From Galbula dea (taxonomy: Eukaryota > Chordata > Aves > Piciformes > Galbulidae), in contig VWZX01006599.1 in NCBI GenBank assembly GCA_013399015.1, forward strand, positions 193,358 through 257,357: a stretch of DNA of 64,000 nucleotides. The letters run 5' to 3'. Made by a program: the position numbers and the translations under genes. The notes below the pieces were generated by a model. That model was not told the origin of the DNA and searched no databases. It saw only the letters and a list, made by a program, of their open reading frames with translations. Shown one piece after another: positions 36,979 through 49,300 of this stretch (position 1 is its first letter; every line of letters begins with the position of its first letter).

Positions 36979-38428
36979 GTAATCCCCATCCCGCCTCCCC
37001 AACCCGGTTAGCTGATAATCCCTTGTCACTTGAAACAAAATAGGAATTCAGTCATTATGCATAAAAAGAGAGAAGGGGAGAAATTCAGTAATAAGGTACA
37101 TGTCTGAAAGTAAAGTCCTGTTAGATGACGGCTGTTAGCTAATGCACCTAAACACTGGGTGCAATGAGTATCAAGTGTGTAGACAAATCAGAGTAAGTTT
37201 GAAATCACTCCATTTATTCACTGAGAGGTGTCAGTCTGCCTAGCAAGCAAGCCATGGAGACAATGAGAATAAGGAAGGAAACAGAATGACAAGGAAACCT
37301 TGCTTGCAAGATGCACCACTGAATGCCAGGAGGTGCTTCTGTGGGTTTGGGAAGAGAATGCAGACTTGTATACTGAAGCAGAATGCATGTCACTTAGCTG
37401 CAGTAGCTAGCTCTTGCCTCATTTCTAGGATTTAATAAATGGTGTGTCTGTTAGCTGCAGACTTGAGGAATAAAGAGAGAGGCAGAATTTCAAAGTTACG
37501 TGATGAGAGGTTCTGTCTAAGTTAAGAGAATTAAGGTAATTAGGCAGCAGCTTTAGGAGGACTGCTTCATTAAGGGAAGGTTAGGTTGGCTTTTGCTTTC
37601 TAAGTATTATTCAGGGCTCATTTATCTCTTTGAGCTGCAGAGAGAAAGGTGAGATCTCCAGGCATTCCCACTCCTTTCTCCCACATCCCCATATACATTC
37701 CTGCTCTTCACTATAGCCTGGAGTGAGGATACAGGGGTTCTGAAGTCATCTCATTTAACTGTTGGGAGCATTTCAGAATAATAGCCTACCTATGGCATCT
37801 GTAGGTTAGTCCTGATGACAGGGTGGTTTATCTTATCTGTTGAACCTGCCCACTGACCTGTAAAGAATTCAGGGTTAACTGGGTCGAAGATTGCTTAAGT
37901 AGAAAATGTTTTCTGGAGGTTAAATGCCTTACCTCAGATTATTACAGTCCATATTCTGATCGGCACTTCCAGCTCTTTTGTATTTAAATGTGGAAGTCAT
38001 TGTATAATAGTCATCTGAAGAACACTTTCAACCTCTGCCAATTAAGAATGAGACAATTCAATTAATGGTACCTTGCATACAATGAAAGACGTTTTCTGTG
38101 GTTTTGAAAGTACAAAGTAATTGGTGACTGTAATTATATTTAGCCTTATGATTCAAATGAATAAAACCCCACAACTGTGGTACAAGATGTCTTGCAAAGA
38201 GTGTAGCTGTTATAAACAAATTGGCCTGCAAGTGAGACTTACTGAATTTAGGATCTTTCTTACAAAGATGGAACAGCTAATGAGGAAATGAGTACCGGAT
38301 CCAAGGTGCTGTGTCCACACCATTTGAACACTGTGGTCCCAGCTGCAAATATTTAGTCTTGAAAAAGACATGTTTGTGTCTTTTGTTTGGAATTTTTGAG
38401 GAAAGTAAAGATAAAATAAACATATATG
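36979..38428. other. Unique sequence, no gene seen
   Basis: Less AT-rich than average, with purine-rich stretches around 37,240-37,720. It shows no frame longer than about 65 codons and no repeat that I can name. It may contain an old LTR, but I cannot support that. Confidence 0.4.
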
Positions 38429-38623
38429 TCATCATGGCTAGGCTTTGCGAACGAAGATTTGGGAAGGGCTCTACCCATGTTTGTTGCGAGCACGTTGGTG
38501 GCTAAAAAGGCCAAGATGAGATAGGCATGACCAGTTGCAAAAGGAACAGCAGAAAGACTCCTTAGATGGTGTGTTCTGCAAGGCATGATTCTTCCTGCGT
38601 TGTCTTTTCTCCTCAAGGTTGAG
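38429..38623 (-). mobile_element. Second 5'-truncated RTE-clade copy, 3' UTR only
   Basis: On the minus strand the sequence matches the end of the 7.06-7.56-kb RTE copy almost throughout: the last codons of the ORF, then GAACACACCATCTAAGGAGT, GCAACTGGTCATGCC and the end CCTAGCCATGATGA. Similarity by eye is near 90 percent, with differences concentrated at CpGs. The 5' edge at about 38,623 abuts a 40-base CR1 tail in the opposite orientation. No target duplication is evident. The 118-codon frame across it (38,709-38,353) reads through UTR and is not a gene. Confidence 0.85.
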
Positions 38624-38667
38624 AGGAGAGGTCCATTCCAACTCCTAACTGTCTGTAATTCTGTGAT
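38624..38667 (+). mobile_element. Very short CR1 tail fragment
   Basis: About 40 bases of CR1 3' end (GAGGTCCATTCCAACTCC, then CTGTAATTCTGTGATGCTATG) directly touch the RTE fragment. Either an extremely truncated CR1 insertion or the remains of a CR1 broken by the RTE. Confidence 0.65.
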
Positions 38668-41600
38668 GCTATGTTGACTCTGACAAGGGCAATTTTCAAC
38701 AACAGCCATTTTATTCCCAATCCAAAATCTACCTTCTGTGAAAACTTTGCCTTTTTTTCCTGTCTGTTTGTTTGGGTTTTTTTATATTACCTTAAGGAAT
38801 TATGTTACCATTTCTATGGCCTTTACATCATCTATCTTCTTTTGTAATTTCAATGGCAATCACATAGACATTGCTGAGCTATCATTGCAGACACACCAAA
38901 TATCTGATTAGTACTAGTTATTGAAGAATAATTTGCCTTCATCTGTAGTCTGAGTGTGGCACTTCCTCTTTTGTCCACACCTCTCATTAGGAAAAGAAGA
39001 TGAAAAAAATTTAGCCCAAACTGAATGTCTTCAAACAGAAAAGATGAATTCCTGACATGGATGTAAGGGTGGCCATTGGCACTGTGTGTAGATGTGTGTC
39101 TGTATGGCATGGCAGTGAGTTTTCTGTCTGGAGACAAGTTGGACAAACAAAGTAGATTACTCTTGTGCAGCACACACCCAGTCTGGTGGGTGGCTCAAGC
39201 ACATTTAATATAAGACTCCTTTCAGATTAGGGTCTTTAGACTTGAGTCCAGTAGGCTTTTGCCTGAATTGCGCTGACCTCCCTGTGAGAAGTACTCCAGT
39301 AAAATAAAAATACCTAAGGTTAAGACAAGTTGAAGTTGACTATTGCAGAAACAACCACTTATCTTTTACAATAATATTATTTTGATTTGAATAAAACCCC
39401 TCAGGTTATTAACTGGATTAACAGTATATATGCCTTAATGCTGCAAGTTTGAGATAACTGTAGGAAAAGGACATTTAAAGAAAGAGACTTTGATAGCCTT
39501 TGTTTTCTCTAAGTTGTATTAAAAAATACCTTGTTTCTGTTTCTATTGAATTTAGATTATCCAGATGTAAAGCATCTGAACTCTGCTACAAATTCCACTT
39601 TTCACCCACACTAAGATGCTAATGATGAAAACTATGGAAGTAGAACTTTGTATGTTTGACTTCAACCATACTGGATATTAAGCTATGCATAAAGCCAGAC
39701 ACATGGAAACAGAAAGTACATTATTTTCAGTGAATCAGTTTGCATTGAATCAGTCGCCTCATCATCTTGACTGCATGCTACCTACTTGTTTTCTATGTTT
39801 TTTGACATTAGATTTAGTGGGTTTATATTTTAGGGATAGAGGATTTATTTTTCATGACAAGCTTTCTGACTTGGCTGATCAAGGTGGCTTCTTGAATGAT
39901 ATATTCTTTAGCAATTTAGTTACTGTTGCTGCATTGTTCTATTACATCTGGTGCATTCTTCATCAGATATACTGTAACTTTGTGGAATTACTGTAGGAAA
40001 TGCAGCTGATGTACAAAAACTGAAAAATATATAAATGTGGAAAAAAACCCTCTTTTTCTCCCTGGTTTTCAAGCCTGATCTCACGTTTAGTCTCTTTTCT
40101 GCCTCAAAACATAAGTACATTTTGTGTTGCATTCCCCTCTGAATTCATTGCTAGGAGTGCTACATCTGCTGCAGACTTAAAGGTGACTGTTGTTTTAAAC
40201 AGTTCAGGAAGTTTATAGCCAATACAGTGGGTTTTTTTCTGCTCACCTGCTGGCTTTTGTGTGGCTGTGGGTGTTCTAAACATTGGCAAATGAGAGCCCC
40301 TTTTACGTGGAATGAGACCAGCCATAGTTATGAGTGCCTTGCTTCGCTTGTTGTGCATGTCTTATAGTGACATTTAAGCCTCAGCTTCTTATAGTAATGT
40401 AAAAAGGGAGATTTTCTAGGGTTTTTTTATATAAATACTGTTTACTTTAAGCTCTTTTAAATTCATTCTGGCTGTGCGTACAATGACAATTTTGATCAGA
40501 AGTTGTAGGTCAGGTGCCAAAGACTTGGGAGAGGATAGAAAAGTAAAGGGTATAAATATTTTGCAAATATATTAGGTAATTTTGGTAAGTCTGTTTTGCA
40601 GTTGTTTGAGATTTTAGCATGGTAAATCGTGTCTTTGCTGTTCCTTTGCATGTTATCTTGAATAGAGAGCGTAAGATAGGTTGCTGCGGTTGTTTAATTG
40701 CTTTAAAGAACATCTCAGAGAGAGGAGGTGGTCTAGTGGTTCAAGGACGATTCCTTGAAGCTACATCCACAAAAAGATTTAAGATCCTACATTTAGTCAA
40801 TGCAGTACCTAATTTTTCCAGAACACAGGCTGAGATTTAGGAATTTTAGGACAGACTCTAGGTCATCCTGTATGGTGGAAGGGAGGATTTAAGGAAAACA
40901 CTGCTGAGACCTTCTGACTGAAAAAAAATATATAAGGGAGGGAAGGAAGTATTACTATGTAACCAGGGTTTGGATACTTCAGGCTTGAAGGGAGAATTCC
41001 AGTTCTGTCTCTGAAAGTTGCTGCATTTTACATGAAATACTCATCACAAAATGAACACTCTTCAGAGCAGGAACAGAGATTTGCCTTCCAGCTGAGCTCC
41101 TACGGGTTTATAAAATCTGCTTACTTTTGTCCCTGCACAAATTCTGTCCAGCCCTATAAATTTTCATATTGTTGTACAAAACTCATACTTAACCCACCCC
41201 TCCCACCTCCCGGCCATGAATAGTTTGTTTCTAACACTTGCCTGATCTTAGAGCTTGAGGTAATGTGTTCCTCTACAGTCTGAGAGAGATTGGTTTCAGT
41301 CTTGGTTGATACAATAGGTTATTATAATAAGGTGAGTGCACTGTATTCCAGCTCCTTGAAAGTAAGGGAACCTCTTATAGCTTGATTTTGAAGGAAGAAG
41401 TTGCTATTCTGTATCAGCAGGAGCCCTGCCCTTTCTTACATACTCTGATTACTCTGATTGTGAAATACAATGCAATGCTGTAATGTAGATGCTTCTTTCT
41501 CTGGCAAGTAGGTGCTGCAGTTGTAGTTTTTCAATTTATGTTGCTTCTGCTTAAACAGGGATAGCACAAGGACACTCAGCACTGGAGACAGTAAGTGGAG

Positions 41601-44600
41601 TCTTGAAGAAAGATACTGAAAGAACAAGGGGTCTTGAGGGACAAGTGGGTTTCCTAAGGGTTTGTGAAGAAAAGGTTGTGGGAAAGAGAATTCAAATGGA
41701 TGTAGGAAATGTCTTTTAGTCTTCTGTGCCAGGAGAAGGGGAAAGCTGAGGGAAGGAGAGAGAGCAGCCTTGCTCTGCCTATGTTCCTGATAATATTCCT
41801 GAACTTCTGCCACTGCTAGGGGGGATGGGACCAGGGAAGCACGATCTCTGATGTGCTAAGCATTTTCCTAGGGTCCGAAAGCTGAGAGCTGTATGAACTT
41901 GAGACACAGGTTGGCTTTTCAGTCTGGAATAATTCTCCTGTGATGTTGGCAAGGGGAAAGCTGATTGTTCTGAGATACCGTTTACTTTGTCAACTGCCTT
42001 CTTACAGGTTTCCAGCTAGATCTCACGGTGGACAACTGCTAATTGTAAAATGGAGATTCTCAGTACCTCTAAACTGAGCAATCCTCTGAGGAAAGTTAAT
42101 ACAATGGGGATTTAAGGGATGAGAAATACCAATGAGTGAGCATACATATGAATACTGAAGAGAAGGAGAGAGAAATAGATATTTTTTTGGAGAGGAAGAT
42201 TGTTTTTTAGTAAATCTGATACAATTCACTTTAAAATTACAATTTTATATTTGTGAAGTATAAAAAAAACACATTTCAACTTCTTGTAGTTTCTTCCCTT
42301 CTCTTTTTCCATGAACAGTTTAGAAAAATTGCATCACCTTCCCAAAGTGGGTTAAATCTTCATCGCTTCTGAGAGCTTTATGGCTGAAAACTGCTGCCTA
42401 GTTCGAAAGGGCACCTAGCTGAGGATCACCCAATTAGCCTACACTGATAGTTCCTTCACAGGAACACATATATTTTGGACATAGAGTGCTGAGTCTGGTC
42501 TGCATGCCTGAGCACTCTGCACACGCTGCAAGCGAGCACTGTCTTTCAACAGTGTCTGTATCTGCTAACACGGTCGCAGGACCTCATGACATGGATTTTT
42601 AACATGCCACATGGAAAGTTTCCATGACTCTTTTGTCTGTGGGGCTCCTATACACAAAAAGTTGGTCAATTAAGAAATCAGCCTATGTCTTACCCAGAAG
42701 TGGTACTAAGAAGGTATAACAGTCTTGGGCAAAACATGAGCAAAGCTATCAATCCACAAAATACCAAGCTAATTATTCTGTCTACTGTAATTGCTCTCAA
42801 ATATGCTTTCATAATGGAAATGTTTTAAAATGCATTGCTAGTTTTATTTCTAAGAGCTGTATTCCAGTTCCAGCTCCTTAGAAATGTGTGTTGGTGCATT
42901 TATAATTCTTTTCTTCCCTCTCTCTTTTCGTGGGAAGGAAGAAATCGTATCATAAGCATTACACAGATCTTATGTACCAAAATGTATGCAACAAAGATTG
43001 AATACAGAATGTCCTTCATTTTGCTTATGATCATCTCCTTAAATGTATTCTGTTCTGGTTTTGACCACAGTCATTACAATTTTGCACTTATCATGTTGTA
43101 CCTTTCTAAGACTGTTAAGAAAGGAGGTGAAGTGCTCAGTTTGTACCCCTTACGCCAGCAATGTTTCTTTTTTGTATTGAATCCTTTTATATTGTTGGAA
43201 GAAAACAAGCAACACCTTCATTTCCTGAATATCTGTCTTCTTTACTTGTTCTGACCTTTTTGTCAGACTAAAAGTTCAGGGCTATAACTGTGATGTGAAG
43301 CATTTTGTATCATTCTTCCTCTTTTACCCTTGCTCTTTACAGCATTCTGAAGACTCCTTTATGCCATACCCTGTGATCATTATTAGTGTTAGAGGCCAGG
43401 CAGAGTATTTTAATGCATCCAGGCTGACAGGTCAAGGTCACCTCACTGGAGATGTGATGCCTGACAGGTAAATCTTTCTGAAGTTGTAAATCAGAAAACA
43501 TTGTGGTTTGCAGCTGTAGCATGTCGCCACCTAGCTTTACGTATGTTCCATTTTTATCCTTTATAATTACAAAACTCCTAGGTAATTCACAGACCATTTT
43601 ATACTGAGATAAACATACTTCTGGCCACCAACTACCTGCTTTCTTCTCTTAAGCTAACAGCCACTTTTGAGTCTTTTACCTTATTTGGCTGATTTTGTCA
43701 ATCCTGAGATCAGCTCACTCCCCTTTTAAAGAGACTACACCCAATGTAGTCATCTGCATATGACCTATAAATTAATGATAAATTAACAGTGATCTGTTAA
43801 GGCCACTTTTCTGAAATGACATTTTAGGAATGGAGGAGGAATGTGTACAAGCTACTATGACAGAAACAACTGCTGTCTTTGACCACTTCTACTGAAGTTC
43901 TCTACTGTCTGCCTCAGCCTGTTCAGGTTGGATTAGAGAGTAATGCATTTTAGAATTATAAAACCCCAAAACATTAGCCTGTAGTTTTATTTTTTTATTT
44001 GGGTCTTTCTTTAAATTAAAGTTTAATTATTGGATAGAACTTATGAGAGCTGTCTCTCTTCTCTCCTTAATTGATAAAATATAATGATGGTCTTTTCAGA
44101 TCACCATTTATATCCTGTGCCAGATCAACATTTTTGTAGAATGATCTCAGCTTAATATTCAGATAACTTCAGGGTGATCCAAAATTATGAAGATTGTATC
44201 CTACAGTATATTTCTTGTTACTGATTACTGTCTTAATAGAAGATGACCATTACACATAGGAAAAAATGTGTTTGGAAGATAAGATTGTTTTCTAAAATGT
44301 TGTACTAAACTAAACCTTTTGTCTAATTTGAGAAGGTTAAAATTTGAGAAATCAATTTTATTGCCATTCAATTTTCAAAGAGCCGTTTTGGAAAAAGTAT
44401 CTTACCATTTATTTTATATTACATTGCATTGTGTTGTAAAGTAATGTTGAAGATTTTTTTATTTTTTTTTTTTTAAACACAGTAATTAAATGAACATTAG
44501 GCTCATAAAATGCACTAGACAGATTTTAAACAATGGCTTAATCATAGATAGCATTTCTATATTTGGAGATTCTAGAGGATTTGCCTCCTTTCCTCTTGTC

Positions 44601-45717
44601 TGTTTTAATTGTTACATAACTTTTGTGGTTTGCCCTACAGACTTCAAGGTCAGCTGGAGAGCAGGCAAATCCTTTCTTTGCTTCTTCCTTTTTCTAAGAT
44701 TATGTAAACAGACTTTCAGAAAATACACCCTCTATCTCACTCCAAGGAGCTAACAGTTCAGCAGGTCAGTTCTGGGGAGACTATTTCAAGGATGACTAAT
44801 AACTAGAAGTCTTTTTGAGAAAAAAAAAAAGGAGATTTTGTATAGTAAGAGCTTGCATAGCTCTTGCATAGATATGGAAATAATTTACTTGGTAAATGGA
44901 ATAACCTGTTTTTGTTTCTGGGGACTTTGGTTTAGCACAAAATAAGGAAGGAGTGGTTAGTTCTTTCTGAGAGTCCCTAAGACTCCACATTTCATCTCTT
45001 TTTCACCTACTTGTGCTATCAAACTGTGATGTTTTTCTGGTGCTCAAAAGTGGAAATGATGATGTTTATATTAGAAACCAAGTACCATTGAGAGCTAATA
45101 TTTCACATGTGAGGTATAAAGGAGTTTATTAGGTTACACAGCTGTTCAAAAAATAAAATATACATAAAAGGTAAATATATAATTCTGTACGATTTCTTTA
45201 GGTTAATGAAGTTAGAAATATTCACTGAAAATTATTTTTAACAGGTGGTAATCCAGATTTTTGAGGTGTGAAGCACAAAAAGTGAGCTAGTCCTACATAC
45301 TCACTTCTAGATGCAAGGATGTAATCAAAAACGTATAACACAAATACGTTACACAGATAGTTAAATTTCTGTCCATTTAAAGAATGATACATTCAAAGGC
45401 AGCATTTCAAATGCTTGCATTTGATTCTGCTTCTGGATTTGCTTCAATTCATGCACATATGAAACAAGTCAAAGGTAGTATCTTTTTAGGTGAGAACCTG
45501 TCACAATTAAAGACAGAAACAAATGTAAATTTTTAGTTACTTTTAAAGTTGCATAAGAATTTGTGTTTCTTCTTATCAGTAAGAAAATCTGTTTTATTAT
45601 TTTGTTCCATCAAACCACCACCATATTATGTAGATTCTCATTTGATTATGTTAATCACAAATACACATATATATCTTAAAAACCTGTAGTTTGTGCCAAA
45701 GGGAAATTGTTTCTTAA
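38668..45717. other. Long unique region, no confirmed gene
   Basis: Seven kilobases with no recognisable transposon. A T/G tract lies at 38,756-38,781. Open frames of 84-139 codons occur (40,358-40,104 minus, 41,813-41,436 minus, 42,835-43,254 plus, 43,597-43,337 minus) but none matches a family I know. Two of them have exon-like features and are discussed in findings. A short tRNA-like word lies at 40,727-40,754. Confidence 0.45.
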
Positions 45718-46387
45718 AGAATCATAGAATCGTCAGAGTTGGAAGGGACCTCAAAGATCATCCAGTTCCAACCCCCCTGCCTGGCAGGGACACCGTCCAC
45801 TAGATCAGGTTGCCCAGGGCCCCATCAACCCTTGTCTTAAAAGTTTCCAGGGATGAGACTTCCAATATCTCTCTGGGCAACCTGTTCCACTGTCTAACCA
45901 GCCTCATAGTGAAGAACTTCCTCCTAATATCTAACCTAAATCTACCCTCATCTAGCTTACACCCACTTCCCCTGGTTCTATCACTGTCTGACCTAAAAAG
46001 TCCCTCACCAGCTTTCTTGTAGGCCCCCTTTAGATACGGGAAGGCCACAATAAGGTCTCCTCGGAGCCTTCTCTTCTGCAGACTGAACAATCCCAACTCT
46101 CTCAGTCTGTCCTCTTAGGAGAGGTGCTCCAGTCCTCTGATCATTCTCATGGCCCTTCTCTGGACTCCCTCCAGCACCCCCATATCCTTCTTGTAGTAGG
46201 GGCTCCAGAACTGGATGGAATATTCAAGGTGGGGTCTCAGGAGTGCAGAGTAGAGGGGGAGAATCACCTCCCTCGACCTGCTGGCCACGCTTCACTTGAT
46301 GCAGCCTAGAATACAGTTGGCCTTCTGGGCAGCAAGGGCACACTGGTGGCTCATGTTGAGCTTCTCATCCACCAACAACCTCATATG
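45718..46387 (-). mobile_element. CR1 LINE 3' end, reverse strand
   Basis: The tail AGAATCATAGAATCGTCAGA opens the element, followed by the 3' UTR and a 98-codon C-terminal frame (46,096-45,800 minus) with SLQKRRLRGDLIVAFPYLKG, AGEGLFRSDSDRTRGSGCKL and RQWNRLPREILEVSSLE. Beyond a stop near 46,112 the text continues with the ERVQ, EYSIQFW and KLNMSHQC-type blocks to about 46,387, where it is 5'-truncated. It is the same subfamily as 1,688-2,176, to which it is visibly close. Confidence 0.94.
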
Positions 46388-49300
46388 AGCAATCATATTT
46401 TTACTTGTATTCTTACCTAAGAATATTTAATTAATTCATCACACAGCTGATTTTAATTTATGACTGGAATTCTGAGGACAACAGAAGATATGACACAGCT
46501 TCATCTAATTAATAAAGGTATCCTACTGACAGAGGTCATAGGTGGAAATTCATATGTGTGAAAAAAGCATTCTCCAATATAGGGGACAAATTTAGACCTT
46601 ACTTCTCTATGATTTTTTTTGGGGGGGTCACAGATATTTAGAAACTGAGAGAGATTTAGGAACTGATTTAGAGTAACTGCATGTTGTAATTGTCTATTTG
46701 ATACAAAAAACATACAACAATATGTGTGACATCACACAATTATATTAAACTAATCCATCTGGAGACCTGTGGTGATAATGTTGGTCTATAAGGTCCAGTT
46801 AAGAAATCATTGATTTTTATCTGTATTGAGGACTGAATAAAACTAAGATTACAATTAAGTGTGAGATGTTACTGGCTTTCAGCAGCCACAGCTCAACAAG
46901 TCCTGATGTCTTAGCCAGTAATGATATAAAATATTAAGAGTTCTTTTGTTCCTTATTTCCAGCTTAAATTGTCACCAGTATGAATAGGATTACCCTTCAC
47001 TGACATATCAAGCATATTGCTTCATATCATTGAACTGAACCAGCGTTATGCTTATACAACATCAAGTTGCATCTTGCCAGCCAAAACATGTCATACGTTG
47101 CCTTATTTCACTTGGCCACTATTATTGAAAATAACTGAAGATTTGTTGGGAGGAAAAAAAGAAAAATAGGCTGGGAGATTTGTTTTGCTGTATTCCTGTA
47201 ACTGTTCATTTTACCTGCCTACTTCAACTTTTCAAGAGGAAACTTTAACCATTTCATGGTACTTGTAAGTCCTTTAGACAGAAACAAACTTTTAAAGTAA
47301 TACAGATCAGCATTCTGCTCTAAATATAGCTAAATATACATTGCATTCCAACACTGTATTTTGTGATATGGTATTCTTAATTAAAAAAAAAAGACAAAAA
47401 ATTAAGTCCCTTCTTCTTGCATATTTGGCTTTTCTAGACAGCTGCTTCTTACAAGAGCAACTGAAAAATGAGCATTAAAAGCTTTTCTTCCACATATGAG
47501 CATTAACACCCAACTAAAGCAGCCTTTGCCCCAGGTTGTCTGCCAAATGTTTAGCTATGTAAGATCTGTACAAGGTGGGCAACAGACATTGCAAATATGA
47601 TATTTCCATTTTCTTCATATGTTTAATGGGATGGAGACTTCTCAGACTGAGAGGTGATTTTGAAATGTTCTACCATGCTTATGGTAAGATTCAAAGTTAC
47701 TTCAGATAAGGAGTAACATTTTATTGTTGTGTATACTATACTACTGACTGATGATTTTTCCAAACACTAACTTAGATTTACCGATATAGTAAAACCTCAC
47801 ATTCCCTTGTACATTATTTTATCATATTTCTTCTTGTATTAAACATATATTTATTGATGAAATAGTTATATAAAATCATCATCAGACCTGCTTGTTTGTT
47901 TAGGTTGGGTTTTTTTGCTTGTTTGCTTTTTGTTGTTTTTTTCCTGTTACTAATAATAATTCAGAACCTGAGTTGTACTCTAAGAATCTGAAAAAGTTGC
48001 CTCAATTTTGGTTCCAAAATTCAGAGTTCAGAAACAAAGTTTCAATATCAAAAAACCCACTCAAGATATTGTGTGAATATTAGCAAACTGTGTATGTACT
48101 GTGTAGTTACCCTAACCTTTTGTTTCACTTTGAGAGCCCAGTACCTTCTGCACAACATTCTTAAAATGTCAGCTTCCAGGTTTTTAAAAATATTTTTTTA
48201 ATTTTATTTTTCATTATTATTCTTAGACAGGAGACTTAACACTGGATTTTGTTGCCATTATTTGGATAAATAATGTATTTGGTTCCTTTCTTGAACAAAA
48301 TTTGATCAATAAATAAATTGAGCTTAAGTACCCAATACCTTGCATAAAAAATTGACTTGCTTTTGTTTCATATAACCTGGTATTATTACATTCTTTTATT
48401 AGCTAGAAATATATTTTACTGTTTTCTGTATGATTTTGTCAAATAGTCTTTCAGGTTTTTTCTGTCTGATTGTCTTGAAAAAGCAATTTAAACCTCTATT
48501 GCACGTTCAAATGAGTTTTATTTGGAGCAATGTATATGTTTTGGTTGTGTTATTCAAATTATAAAGAGTGCAGAGCCCTTTTTCTTTTTTGCCTTTAGTT
48601 GCTAGAATATAAACAAAGGTCCATATAGTTATTAGGTAGTTGTAATTACAAAATAAATAAATAAAATCTGTTTATCTTGCTATTATCTTTTGTTGGTTTT
48701 CAGATGTCCGTTTCTGCCCTCAAGTTTTGGAGTCAACCATTTATAAAAGGAATTATTCATAAACATTTGAACACACTCTTCAATTCAATATTAAATCATA
48801 CTTTTTTAGAGTAGCTTCTAAAACTGAATGAGAAGTTTCGTTTATTATTAACCTGAGCTCAGAATATTTACTGTGCATTGTTTTTTAATGTCAGATGATG
48901 AGAGAACTCATGTGTTCTTAACAAAAGCAAATTGTTTACTCATTCAAGGATTCTGTTCAGGGCTCTGTATTTGAATGAATTCCAAATCAGCAGCTCTATT
49001 GAGTTGCATGGCAATCGATTGCCTTTTATGTTAGATGAATGGTCATGTTCAAGCCCCCCTTCTCCCCATCCTTTTTTTTTTCTCTCTGGCCCGCTGCCTT
49101 AGATACCATCACCCAAAGCTGTTAGTCCCAAACGAGATTCTGTTTAGTGGCTATCAGCCATTTCCAGCTTTTCACTGCATATAAATGACTGTATTAAGAA
49201 CTGGAGATGTGATGTGGAGTTACAAATGTGAGCTGAGAAAGAGGAAAAAATATCCAAATGTGTAGAGGAATAATTTTAAATGGGACATGTGAGAGGATGA

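Noticed and set aside
41436..41813. 125-codon minus-strand open frame
   Set aside because: Composition follows a purine-rich plus strand. Pro/Leu/Phe-rich with no recognisable domain.
42835..43254. 139-codon plus-strand open frame
   Set aside because: Phe/Leu/Ile-rich composition typical of T-rich sequence, with no motif and no splice or promoter context.
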